A program made the position numbers and the translations under genes. The notes under the pieces are model-generated. The model was given only the letters and a program-made list of their open reading frames with translations, had not been told where the DNA came from and made no database searches. Positions 31,239 to 42,833 of a stretch of 64,000 nucleotides of DNA are shown here, piece by piece. Numbering within the stretch: the first letter of the stretch is position 1; each line of letters begins with the position of its first letter. Origin of the DNA: Hippasteria phrygiana (Eukaryota > Echinodermata > Asteroidea > Valvatida > Goniasteridae); NCBI GenBank assembly GCA_037893225.1, contig JAZGUH010000058.1:62001-126000 (forward strand), read 5' to 3'.

Positions 31239-31788
31239 TTGCATGCATATATACATACAGGTGGATTGTGGGGGAGGGTTTGGCAGCAGGGGTGGAGGGA
31301 TGTTGAAGTGAATATGGATTTTGTCTTGAGCATGTGTCTTGGTGATTTACAGCTTTAAAAAGTAAGGAGCACCAAACTGATCGATCCACCAGGCTTTTTA
31401 TATGTATACGTATACATGTACATGTACATGTATATACATTTACGGTATTTATACATGTATGTAACTATGTATGTATGTTCTTGTACTGTACTACGTTCGA
31501 GGACAAGGTGAGAAAGGAAATACAAAAGAATCTTTCTTGTCCTCGATGCGAGAGACGGTCTTTTGTTAAAATCGGTCCTCGAACGTAAGGCCAGGGTACG
31601 TGCTTAGTCTATGCATGGAGAAGTCTTATTTCTCCATGGTCTATGGGGTTGGGTTATATTAAAGGAAGAATAGGAAACGCAAAGCATTGTCCTCGCGAGT
31701 ATAAGGAAGTACGACTGGGTGTATGTGTGTGTAAAAATTACACCTACATGTATTGCAAAATTTCAAAAGAAAATTCCAAAACATTCAG
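31239..31788. other. Apollo 3' flank with a small hairpin
   Basis: TACGTTCGAGGAC at about 31491 is inverted against GTCCTCGAACGTA at 31575-31587, enclosing a second copy of the CGAGGACAAG word. AATAAA overlaps the end of the coding region (31230-31235), and the variant ATTAAA is at 31658-31663. The likely 3' UTR therefore extends to about 31.7 kb, by inference. TACATG repeats lie at 31400-31470. Confidence 0.4.
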
Positions 31789-32838
31789 TTAAAACCCCTT
31801 GATAACCCGGTGTCATGCCAAAAAGTGTCCGGTGCCAAATACTGTCCGCTCATTAGCATACTGCTCTCTGATTGGTCAAGTGGGTATTACGTCATCGCGA
31901 TACTGGAAGCTTGCTAAATAGTGTCCGGGCGTACGTGCGTGCATCCATCGCGTCCTTGCCGTCAAGCTATCAACACTGCCTGACGATAAGTTCTCATTAA
32001 AAAGAGGATTTTGGAGAGGAGAACATTGGGGGAAATATGAAGGGGGAACATAAGTAACAAGCAGACAGTATGATAAAATTGAACGGCCTGTCAAGAAAAA
32101 AAAAGTGGAAAAAAAGTCATCCAACGATTCAAAATAGTCGCTGGTACATGAATAAGTGTGTTTTCTTCCTCCATGGTATGACTGAGCATGGAGGTAGGAA
32201 TCACGGACTGAGGTAGGCCTATAGTAAACAAAAAAAAGTATTTGGCAAGGAACGTACAGTATTTGGCAGCAATTTAGCGGACAGTATTTGGCAAGGAACG
32301 GACATTATTTGGCAGCAATTTAGCCGTCAGTATTTGGCATGGGACGGACAGTATTTGGCAAGGAACGGACAGTATTTGGTAGCGTGCTTGTGTGTGTGTG
32401 TGTGTGTGGGTGTTCATATTGTGCTGTGCATATTAAATGCAACGTTGCAACGCATGCATGAGCGGACACTTTTTAGCAGCGGACACTATTTGGCATGTAA
32501 TACATGCCAAATAGTGTCCGTGTCTTTTGCGCGTGCTCAGCGGCCAGTATTTGACCAATCAGAGAGCAGTATGCTAATGAGCGGACAGTATAATTGGCAC
32601 CGGACACTTTTTGGCATGACCACCGGGTCAAACCGGGAATTTCATGGGGCGCCGGGGCACCAGACCGGGTTATGCAGCCAAGCGAAACGGAAACAAGAGG
32701 CTTGTGCAGCCAAGCATAACGTACACAATACCCCAATAATGGATTGAAAATGCAGAAATTGACGTGTATAGACGTCAACCGGCCAGGTGGCAATTTTCAA
32801 TCTGCACGTATTTGTGTCAACCGGTGGCAAGGGGTTAA
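31789..32838 (-). mobile_element. TTAA-flanked piggyBac-like MITE, split by another transposon
   Basis: Outer TTAA words are at 31789-31792 and 32835-32838. The right part (32620-32838) is a reverse-orientation copy of the 8058-8287 element. Only about 20 bases of its other end (CCCCTTGATAACCCGG) remain left of the inserted 807-bp element. Confidence 0.75.
31813..32619. mobile_element. 807-bp transposon with ~67-bp inverted ends and repeated GGACAGTATTTGGCA
   Basis: TCATGCCAAAAAGTGTCCGG at the left is inverted against CCGGACACTTTTTGGCATGA at the right, continuing for about 67 bases to TGATTGGTCAA. The interior has at least six copies of GGACAGTATTTGGCA or a variant, mainly at 32230-32380, and a small palindrome around 32490-32515. 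It is non-coding. The superfamily is unknown. Confidence 0.8.
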
Positions 32839-33025
32839 CAATGCACTATGTTTGCACACGGTTGTATCACTTGTGTTACAAAATGTACCCGTTTTGAACA
32901 GCAACTTTTCATCACGAAAAATAAAAACCCAATGTACATAATACCCTATGTCTATATTAAGAAATTTCTTCTCGAATTAATAGTTGCATGCATACCTGGT
33001 GTTATGCCGAGCCCGTTATATTTAC

Positions 33026-34008
33026 GTATTCAAGGCTTCAGTTTGGCAATGGGACTGGGGAATACATGTAGCTGCAGACGAAGCCAGGTTTGAGAAACCC
33101 CTTTTTATCTTCAAGCAAACTTGAATCCTAGATCCTGATTGGTCGATCCATGGCAACTGACAGTGTGATAATATACAAATATTTACTGCTTCAAGTGGTG
33201 TAGTAAAACTAGCCTCCCGAGGTGATCCATTGAGCATTATATTTTCCCGAGGCGAAGCCGAGGGAGAATAGAATGCTCCATGGATCACCGAGGGAGGTAT
33301 AGTTTTACCACACCACGAGATAAAAGCAGTAAATATTTGTTTTATAACACCTCACCCACAGATTCTGCTTGATTTAAAAAAAATTACATTAATTAAATCT
33401 AAATACAGTTAAAATGGACTTCTATTTCAATACAAAATTAGTGGACAATTTATTTGCTCTTTTCAAAACCACCCTTTAACGAAATGTTTGAACCCAGCTC
33501 TGTAGCGCTGGCACTTTGGAACAATACGCGTTACGCTCAACGCGCACACCCGCATGCATCTGCACACAAATACCGCGTCATGGGTATAGTACTTTGGTTG
33601 CTATGGGTATAGTACTTTTGGCCGTGCACAGGAAGATAGCAAAAATAGAAAATGCCACGTGACTCGCTCTCGGCCAATCAAGACACAGAATTTGTGGATG
33701 AGGTGTTATAATAACTCATATTGCACGGTCCATATCATCACACTCCGTGTGTTGTGCTTTTCTAATTGCGCGATACGCAAAACGCAGTGCTATGCTGTAC
33801 AATAATGGAGATCAATGTGCACAATCCATTGGTATAAAATTCAAAAGCTGCGTGTTTGCGTCCCATGTGGATCGTCACGTCTGTTTCGACGCACACTTGT
33901 CACGTTTTCCGGAAAGCTCCTGGACGTTTCTCAAACTCTGGCTTCGGCTTGGTCTTCGGCTCCAGCTATTCCCCAGTCCCATTGCCAATCTGAAGCCTTG
34001 AATACGGT
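33026..34008. mobile_element. Composite foldback element with three nested inverted repeats
   Basis: The outer arms are 33026-33097 and about 33919-34008 ('ggcttcagtttggcaatggg' inverted against 'cccattgccaatctgaagcc'). Within them 33165-33350 is a second foldback carrying GTAAAACTAGCCTCC. A third pair, TTATAACACCTCACCCACA at about 33341 and its inverse near 33690-33712, overlaps the second. Non-coding. Confidence 0.75.
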
Positions 34009-34535
34009 CAATATATTAACAGATTATTAACAGATGCGTCCGTGTCCCATCGGCCTTCGGCCTCGTGGCATATGGGACACGGATTATTCCGTGCTCCACT
34101 CGCGCTCGTGGGATAATATACACATATGGACTGGCAACGAGGTCACCAGTGCACGTCCGTGCGTCCCGGGAAATGGGACCCTCTTCTGGTCACTCACAGG
34201 CCCAAGGAAAAAATAGACGTGCAGTAGTGAACGAATTATGTCAGTCCATAGGCCTATGTGTTATATAACACACCTCTGTCCAAAATATAAAATAAGAAAC
34301 TTTTCATACAGGGATAATTGAACTGTTTTAATTCAACAATTAACTCAGCAATTCAACAATAAGCAATTCAACAATTTTATAAAGGAATGCTTTTAGTTTC
34401 CTTGGATTCAGTGTTTGAGTTGTTCACTGTTCACATAATGTTAGTGTACGCTTAGTGATTATGAACAATACCACACATGAATGTTGTGGTTGAGGGCGCT
34501 GTAACCAGTCAAAATTGTTGAGTATATAGTGCCCG
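34009..34535. other. Unassigned non-coding stretch
   Basis: It contains short palindromic words such as CCTTCGGCCTCG but no exon or clear transposon ends. Confidence 0.35.
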
Positions 34536-34539
34536 ACCA

Positions 34540-34790
34540 GGCACTATTAGGGTTTTCGAAACATTGGCTTCGTCTCCGACTTCTAAATAACTGAGAAGCA
34601 AACCAAATGGAAATATTATAATTTTTGCTTTCATAATCAACCAAATGAATTTTTCTGAAGCAGAACATGCACCCAAATTTAGAATATTTCCATTTTGATT
34701 GCTTCTCAGTTATTCAGAAATCGGAGACGAAGCCGAAGGCGGAGACGAAGCCGAAGGCGGAGACGAAGCCAGGGTTTCGAAAAAAAACCT
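34540..34790. mobile_element. Foldback element with an 18-bp tandem expansion in one arm
   Basis: Left arm 34550-34615 (GGCTTCGTCTCCGA, then CTGAGAAGCAAACCAAATGG) is inverted against 34690-34775. The right arm repeats the 18-bp unit GAAGGCGGAGACGAAGCC about two and a half times, while the left arm has one. The arms therefore differ only by this expansion. Confidence 0.75.
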
Positions 34791-34897
34791 ATACTTCGGA
34801 AATTATACGCGCGCGATGTCTTGACGCGGATATACGCGACTTTTCGTGCGCATGAGCGGGGAAATAAAAATGGCTGACCTCAAAAACGATTGCGTAG

Positions 34898-35465
34898 TTA
34901 AAGAGACACATTGCTTTGGATTTTGCGATTTGGGCTATAAAACTGAAATGGATACGGTTGGGAAGCTTTTTTAAAAGTAGAATATAAAGATTCACATAAC
35001 TATCCCTTCAAATTGCGTGGTTTTTGTTTAATTTCGTGACAAATAACGGTCCGCCATTTTGTAGAACCAAATTTTTGACTCCACAAAATGGCGGACAGTG
35101 TTCACCAGTCGTATTTCCAGTCGCAGCTGGTTGAAGTACGTTCTGTTGATCCATTTTGATCTACTGTGGCACGGCGCGCGAGGTCGAGAATGGTACCTGG
35201 CGATCATCCGATAGGTTTACAAGGCCACTGGCTGCGGCGCCAGCCTAAAGACTCTTACAGCGTATTTTGCGCATTATTTAGACCTTGGTATTTACTACTG
35301 GAAATAAGTCTATGTTTCGCGGGTCAGATTTTTGTTTTGTAATCACTACTCACTAATTACAACACATTATACGTGTTTTTTTTGCATGAACAACTCTTAT
35401 AATAGTTAAGGAACATTTCCAAACAGAAAAATTTCATGACATTTGAAGGCAATGTGTCCCTTTAA
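34898..35465 (+). mobile_element. TTAA-flanked MITE (AGGGACACATTGC family), copy A
   Basis: TTAA at 34898-34901 and 35462-35465 flank AGAGACACATTGC and GCAATGTGTCCCT. The interior contains an inverted pair GTCCGCCATTTTGT (35049-35062) and ACAAAATGGCGGAC (35083-35096). Non-coding, 568 bp. Confidence 0.88.
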
Positions 35466-35469
35466 GGAC

Positions 35470-35670
35470 TGTTCCTTTTACTTTAGAGAACAAAATCCAC
35501 TTTTAAGTTATTGGACTTAGCAAACTAGATTGCGACATTAAAAACCAACAGGTATGTCGTAGATAGAGGGGAGAGTTATAATATTTTTTTGTGGGAAATT
35601 TTGGGGTAAAACGACAACGAAGATGACAAAACGCAACACGAAAATAAAGGTCGCCGCGACAGAAAATTGA
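35470..35670 (-). mobile_element. Diverged partial copy of the GGCGATTGTGTAGTG MITE
   Basis: In reverse orientation it shares the interior order of 27419-27852: 'aaaatccacttttaagttat', 'aaccaacaggtat', 'acaaaacgcaac' and 'gtcgccgcgac'. The terminal repeats are not preserved. Confidence 0.6.
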
Positions 35671-35819
35671 CACGCGAACCTCTCACGCACATAAATATAG
35701 AACGTAAAGTTATTGTTTAAACGTTCTATATCTATGTGCGTGAAAGGATCGCGCGTCAATTTTATGTCGCGGCGACCATCGCCGACCGACTATAAACCAG
35801 CCTTATAATAAACCAGCCT

Positions 35820-36416
35820 TTAAAGGGACACATTGCTTTGGATTTTGCGATTTAGGCTATAAAACTGAAATGGATATGGTTGGGAAGTTTTTTTTAAAGT
35901 AGAATATAAAGATTCACATAACTATCCCTTCAAATTGCGTGGTTTTTGTTTAATTTCGTGACAAATAACGGTCCGCCATTTTGTAGAACCAAATTGTTGA
36001 CTCCACAAAATGGCGGACTGCGTTCACCAGTCGCATCTGGTTGAAGTACGTTCTGTTGATCCATTTTGATGTACTTTGGCACGGCGCGCAGCACTGGCGA
36101 TATGTGTCGCGAGGTAGAGAATTGTACCTGGCGATCATCTGATAGGTTCACAAGGCCACTGGCTGCGGCGCCAGCCTAAAGACTCTTACAGCGTATTTTG
36201 CGCATTATTTAGACGGTGTTATTTAGTACTGGAAATAAGTCTATGTTTCGCGGGTCAGATGTCAGGGGTAAGCGGCAAAGTTTTTGTTTTGTAATCACTA
36301 CTCACTAATTACAACACATTATACGTGTTTTTTTGCATGAACAACTCTTATCAAAGGTAAGGAACATTTCTAAACAGCAAAATTTCATGACATTTGAAGG
36401 CAATGTGTCCCTTTAA
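35820..36416 (+). mobile_element. TTAA-flanked MITE (AGGGACACATTGC family), copy B
   Basis: TTAA at 35820-35823 and 36413-36416 flank AGGGACACATTGC and GCAATGTGTCCCT. It is collinear with copy A, with small indels. It is inserted in another inverted repeat: CGACCGACTATAAACCAGCC on its left is the inverse of GGCCGGTTTATAGTCGGTCG on its right. Confidence 0.9.
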
Positions 36417-37628
36417 GGCCGGTTTATAGTCGGTCGCTGATGGTACTGTCGCTTGACGCTAGGCCTTTTTTGTGCAGTTTATAGTCGTCACGCGACGTTT
36501 GTAAACACACGCGCAGCATACGCGCAACGCGTCTGGAATTCGAATTTGACGTATGACGATCACGCATCGCCACTACTGAACGTAAGATTATTTTAGCTGC
36601 GATAATTATATAATTATCGGAGTTAGCAGCTTTTTTATGTGCTATTAATGTCTGTCCCAGCTGTTTTAATAACAATAAATATTGGTTCATATTGGTCATT
36701 CAACTATTGTATTTTTCAGCAGGCACAGACAAATCCTGTTTGGGGTCATTTTAGGCTGTATGAGCACATTTTGAACATTCAAATATTTCATCAAGTCCAA
36801 GTTAGGATAATCGAATACTAAATTATTAGAAAAATGCACAAGTTGGAGCCCTATAAATGTTATATCTATACACAGTGTAAACCAATAAAATATTACCAGG
36901 GAGTGTCAAACAATAGTTGGCTTAAAAAGGGTGGACACTATTTGCAGTGACTAGAAAACTGAACGTAGGAAAAGCAAGGCGTGGTTGCTGACATTGCACG
37001 TTGGATTTGGTAATGATTTGCTCTGATTGTATGTAAACATGATAGCAATTGCAAATAGAGCCAAATCCTTTTACAAAACTGTCATGGTAAATACAATTTT
37101 CATTAGTGTCAATTGTGCCTAATTATCTAGACAATATAAGCAAGGTGTATGGTGATATAATTAATCTGATGCTGATATACATGTACATGCAGAGTGCTTT
37201 TATAAGAATTTATATGCAAGGCATAGACAGTTTTTTCAGTCGTAAAATGTCAACCTAATTACCATAACAGATTTTTATGTGCCCGTGTACAAATTTCATA
37301 ATTATACCTTACAACAATTATCATTGATAATTTATCACTTGCAGTACATGCTGCTCCAGCAACTGTTGACCATTATTATGTGTGAAAATTATTTGGTCCA
37401 AAATTGGTTTACAATGAGAAACTTTATAGGAGCCACTGATAAACAAAAAATATTGCTTAGTAACAGACTGTTGTGTTTGCCACCTTGCTGGAAATACAGG
37501 ATGCAGACATCCAACATTTTAAGTGCTAACAAGTCTTTAAGCTATAAAATTCATAAATTATGTGCTACATAATAACAAATTGATGAATTGATTCTTGATT
37601 TATAGATGTTTAACTCACTGCTTCCTCT

Positions 37629-38583
37629 TTAAAGGAAACATGCTTCTCAAATTGACCGGATCACATTTTATTTCATAAATAAATTCATTTATATGTATTA
37701 AATGTGAATTAAAAGCCAAACTGGTTCAAGTAAAGTTTTAGTGTGATTATTTGCCGCTCAAAAATTGACCCCCCCTTTTTGAAATTTGTTGAGACTCAAA
37801 TTGAGGGCGCTGTTCGTGACGTAGACCGAGGCACCGAAATTCATGGATCGACTCGATAGTCTGGACCCGGCCCGTATACACACACTAGTTCTACACGTGC
37901 AATTTCGTAAGTTCCAACAACAACTAACGTCGAACTTACCCTGATTTTCTCCCTTTTAGCGAAGGCTCCTCGGGGAATGGGCCGTTTAACTGCTTTCGCC
38001 TATATCTTACTCACATCTGGGAACTTTGTTGGGATGGCAGTGGACTTGAGCATATTTTTAATGGTCATCCCAAAGGATTTGAAAATACCAGTATCGAAAC
38101 ACGACGGCTCAAAGTGGTCGCTACATAACGCTGAAAAGCTGCTGGGGCCGGACCACTTTGCTCTTGTCACCTTCACTTTCGCCGTCCAAATTCTCCGATA
38201 TTTCGCATCAGTTGGAAATAAATGAAGGCTTACTCCATCCGTCGTTGTTTTGCTGCACCCAGCAGCCACACACCTTGTCGGCATGGCCGAAAAACCACTA
38301 TATTTTGCTTAGATTTTGGACGAAGAATTTTCGCCGTACAATGTACACAGTATGCATACCCGTGATGAATGGGTAATGTGCCTCGATCTACGTCACACAC
38401 TTATGTTAATGAGGGTCCCACTCAGGGGGCGGAGTAGCTTGGATAAACATTTTCAAATTTTTTTTTCTCATATTTAATCTGGGAAATAATTGTCTTTGGA
38501 CACAAAATATCATTGTCAAGATAATACTTTATTGTTTTAAGCAGGAATAATGCAATATAAATCCTAAATCATGTTTCCTTTAA
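37629..38583 (-). mobile_element. TTAA-flanked insertion carrying a THAP exon (Kolobok-like)
   Basis: TTAA at 37629-37632 and 38580-38583 flank AGGAAACATG and CATGTTTCCT. The other palindrome arm shows the unoccupied site with a single TTAA (the inverse of CTCTTTAAGCACG at about 41236), so both boundaries and the target duplication are proven within this window. It encodes a THAP domain on the minus strand. TTAA targets together with THAP domains are known from Kolobok transposons; a captured host THAP exon is the alternative. Confidence 0.82.
38015..38284 (-). CDS. THAP-domain exon
   Basis: Ninety codons from the ATG at 38284 to a strong donor CCAGAT|GTGAGTAAG (exon end 38015). It encodes one complete THAP zinc-binding domain, a C2CH DNA-binding module. 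C5, C10, C54 and H57 give the C-x4-C-x43-C-x2-H spacing. HLFP (21-24), W33, the HFEP block and AIPTKF (83-88) match conserved THAP positions. No following exon with a transposase was found inside the 947-bp insertion. The product may be truncated, or spliced to sequence beyond the element. If unspliced it stops after 94 residues. Confidence 0.75.
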
Positions 38584-39604
38584 GCACGATCATGTTGGTG
38601 ATCAGCTCTTTCAGCAAGCATGGTATGCCCAGGACAGCAGCACTGCAAGTTGCTTCTGTTAAAAAACCCAAACATATTCACTACAAATGAAAACAATGGG
38701 CTGATATAGAATCACCAAAACAAATCATTGACCCAAAACTCATTCTAAAAAGTTCATTATATTTATAATTGCCAACTGGATCGAATGACCTGAAATTATA
38801 AATGATAAATAATTTGGGAGGCTAATCATCCTTACTCGCAGCTGGGATGCTGAATTGCGAAGGACGCGGCTACAACGTGGTCGAGTCGCTGGCACGTAAA
38901 GGCGCCTCTGGCAGCCGGCCACATCGACCTATATATGACCACGGAGCACAGCCAGAGATCGAAAATGAGTCACAAGTTGCCAGAGCTACTTTTGAGTTAC
39001 AGGCCGTTGAACACCATTTTACACAGAAGCTATGCAGTGTTAGAATAAGCTTAGGGATTTCCATGAGTCTACACGAGAAACTGCTTCGGCTTATGGCTGG
39101 TCAATGAACCACGACCTCCTCCTTAAATAAACTTAAGTTCTTTTCACAGCCTTTCAGCCTGGGTCAAACTCAAACACTGGAGGTTTTTTTTCAGAAAATA
39201 CCTAATAATTGAAAAAAGGCAAACAAACAAATATCGACAGCAGAAATATTAAAAGCATTTTTTTTTTATAAAAAGGGTGTTGAGAAGTATTCTCATAAAG
39301 ACAGAAAAAACAACTGATTTTTTATATAAATAGTTTAGAGTCGCTTCAAAATTAGGGTAGGTTTGGTAACCGGAAGCAGGGGACCAGTTGAGAGATTGTG
39401 CCAGTGTGAAGGCTTTAACTTACAGCAAAATGGACATGACCTTTAAAATTTCAAACTGAATTTACGAAAACTGTTTTACATTTTTCAGTTGGGGAACAAA
39501 ACCCTTAGGAATGTGTATGTATCATCAAAATAACAATTGAATGATTCTACTCATTCCATATTAAAAGCTAGTTTATGATGGGCTACATTATGACGTACAA
39601 ACTT

Positions 39605-39787
39605 TCACATTCCACCAACCTCGTCTTCATCAAAAAGCCAGGGATTGGTTTTTTGAATTGTCAGGATTGAGGCACCATCCGGCTTCGTGATGAGTTGTCG
39701 GCGATCAGCAAGAATCATCACTAAGCTTCGGTTTAGTAGCTTCGATTCCTGCGCTGTGACCAGCTTATAATTTTTTTGTTTGATCAT
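39605..39787 (-). CDS. Hypothetical short coding segment in the palindrome spacer
   Basis: Sixty codons, with a compositionally protein-like stretch LADRRQLITKPDGASILTIQ followed by NPWLFDEDEV. The family is not recognised. It is the only credible coding text in the unique spacer, and a possible donor GAG|GTTGGT lies near its end. It could be one exon of the element's own protein. Low confidence. Confidence 0.3.
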   Translation of the reverse strand: MIKQKNYKLVTAQESKLLNRSLVMILADRRQLITKPDGASILTIQKTNPWLFDEDEVGGM

Positions 39788-42228
39788 TTATTGACAAATA
39801 ATCGGTGTTTGTTAATTGTTTCTTTTTTAAATGACTCATAGAATTATATTTATAACAAATTGATAAGAAATGAATGAGGCTCAAGGAGAAATAAAGAAAA
39901 AGTTAAACCGATTTTGCAGGATTCCCAAGACGATAGTGCGAGCCCATGAGTTGGTCTAATCGTACCGTCAGAGGGCGCACTGCATGGAACAAATACGCTA
40001 CACGATCCATTATCGATCACTGTCGTCTTGAACCAAGACTAGCCAGGCCCGAGTTAGCGGGACAAGTCACGTGAGAGCTAAATCGAACGGGCTTGCACGA
40101 GTAAGCGCGGGGTAAGTAATCGAACGCGGTGATGTGGGATATGGAAATTAGGATTGCGGTCGATGTGTTTAACTCGCGACGCAGTGCTTTTAGTAGGAAC
40201 GTTTTCATTTTATTTGTAGAATCAATCATTTGGAAGGATGAGATTAGCTCCATTTTTTACATTTTACGCTGTAGGCTATATATATTCAAACAAATTAGAA
40301 AATCAACAAATTTTGATGATACATACACATTCCTAAGAGTTTTGTTCCCCAACTGAAAAAAAGGGAAACATTTTTTGTAAATTCAGTTTGAAATTTTAAT
40401 GGTCATGTCCATTTTGCTGTAAGTTAAAGCCTTCACACTGTCACAATCTCTCAACTGGTCCCCTGCTTCCGGTTACCAAACCTACCATAATTGTTTTAAG
40501 CGACACTAAAGTATTTATATAAACAGAATCAGTTTTTTTTCTGTCTTTATGAGTATACTTCACAACACCCTTTTTATTTTAAAGAATGCTTTTAATATTT
40601 TCTGCTGTCAATATTTGTTTGTTTGCCTTTTTTCAATTATTTTTTTCTGAAAAAAACCTCCAGGGTTTGAGTTTGACCGACCCAGGCTGAAAGGCTGTGA
40701 AAAGAGCTTAAGTTTATTTAAGGAGGAGGTCGTGGTTCATTGACCAGCCATAAGCCGAAGCAGTTTCTCGTGTAGACTCATGGAAATCCCTGAGCTTATT
40801 CTAACACTGCATAGCTTCTGTGTAAAGTGGTGTTCAACGGCCTGTAACTTAAAAGTAGCTCTGGCAACTTGTGACTCATTTTCGATCTCTGGCTGTGCTC
40901 CGTGGTCATATATAGGTCGATGTGGCCAGCGACTCGACCACGTTGTAGCCGCGTCCTTCGCAATTCAGCATCCCAGCTGCGAGTAAGGATGATTAGCCTC
41001 CCAAATTATTTATCATTTATAATTTCAGGTCATTCGATCCAGTTGGCAATTATAAATATAATGAACTTTTTAGAATGAGTTTTGGGTCCATGATTTGTTT
41101 TGGTGATTCTATATCAGCCCATTGTTTTCATTTGTAGTGAATATGTTTGGGTTTTTTAACAGAAGCAACTTGCAGTGCTGCTGTCCTGGGCATACCATGC
41201 TTGCTGAAAGAGCTGATCACCAACATGATCGTGCTTAAAGAGGAGGCAGTGAGTTAAACATCTATAAATCAAGAATCAATTCATCAATTTGTTATTATGT
41301 AGCACATAATTTATGAATTGTATAGCTTAAAGACTTGTTAGCACTTAAAATGTTTGATGTCTGCATCCTGTATTTCCAGCAAGGTGGCAAACACAACAAT
41401 CTGTTACTAAGCAATATGTTCTGTTTATCAGTGGCTCCTACAAAGTTTCTCATTGTAAACTAATTTTGGACCAAATAATTTTCACACATAATAATGGTCA
41501 ACATTTGCTGGAGCAACATAGTACTGCAAGTGATAAATTATCAATGATAATTGTTGTAAGGTATAATTATGAAATTTGTACACAGGCACATACACATCTT
41601 TTATGGTAATTAGGTTGACTTTTTACGACTGAAAAAAAAAACAGTTTATGCCTTGCATATAAATTCTTATAAAAGCACTCTGCATGTACATGTATATCAG
41701 CATCAGATTAATTATATCACCATACACCTTGCTTATATTGTCTAGATAATTAGGCACAATTGACACTAATGAAAATTGTATTTTATTAGCCATGACAGTT
41801 TTGTAAAAGGATTTGCCTCTAATTGCAATTGCTATCATGTTTACATACAATCAGAGCAAATCATTACCAAATTCAACGTGCAATGTCAGCAACCCCGCTA
41901 TGCTTTTCTTACGTTTTCATAGACCGATTTGGAGTTCAGTTTTCTAGTCACTGCAAATAGTGTCCACCCTTTTTAAGCCAACTATTGTTTGACACTCCCT
42001 GGTAAATACATTATTTTATTGGTTTACACTCTGTATAGATATAAAATGTATAGGGCTCCAACTTTCCATTTTTCTAATAATTTGGCACTCGATTATCCTA
42101 ACTTGGACTTGATGAAATATTTGAATGTTCAAAATGTGCTCATCAAGATAATTATGTACAGCCTAAAATGACCCCAAACAAGATTTGTCTATGCCTGCTG
42201 TATAGTTGAATGACCAATATGAACCAAT

Positions 42229-42552
42229 TTTAAAGAAGAAATTTGAGCCATATTTCTTATGGATGCTCTCAAATCATACGCAGAAGTTGCTTTCAACAAA
42301 ATTCTGGCATTTGAAAAACTAAGAACCACACACGACTACATTTATAAAGAAGACAGTGGACCTTTTTGATCATTTTCAAGACCGATCACAGTTTTCAAAT
42401 ATTTGAGTTGGAATAAAGCTATTGGATACCGGTTGATCGAATATTCAAATATTCCGTATATTTTGCATAGCCCCATGGAATAGCCTTAAAAATACTGTAT
42501 CTTCTTGAGAGATGAGAGAATAAACAGTATTCAAGAAATGAAAACAGATTTT
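42229..42552. other. Junction between palindrome and hairpin array
   Basis: AT-rich sequence with ATATTCAAATATTC palindromic words. No exon is recognised. Confidence 0.35.
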
Positions 42553-42802
42553 TGGCTGTTTCGAAAGTTTTTCGAAACAGCCCTTGTTTTCGTTAAGATT
42601 TTTTTTTTTTTCTTTTTTTTTTTTGGCTGTTTCGAAAGTTTTTCGAAACAGCCCTTGTTTTCGTTAAGATTTTTTTTTTTTTCTTTTTTGGCTGTTTCGA
42701 AAGAGTTCGAAACAGCCCTTGTTTTCGTTAAGATTTTTTTTTTTTTCTTTTTTTTTGGCTGTTTCGGAAGTTTTCCGAAACAGCCCTTGTTTTCGTTAAG
42801 AT

Positions 42803-42833
<31 letters not shown>

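Larger units (their letters stand above)
36681..42228. repeat. Large inverted repeat (~1.9-kb arms, ~0.77-kb spacer)
   Basis: Left arm about 36681-39530, right arm about 40300-42228, reading inward from ATTGGTTCATATTGG. The arms agree over most of their length with scattered substitutions and small indels. The exception is a 951-bp insertion in the left arm at 37629-38583. The spacer 39530-40300 is unique. It could be a long-TIR transposon or an inverted duplication. No recognisable transposase is seen. Confidence 0.85.

Noticed and set aside
38847..39107. 86-codon frame in the left palindrome arm
   Set aside because: The right arm lacks about 26 bases of the same text, which breaks the frame, and no domain is recognised.
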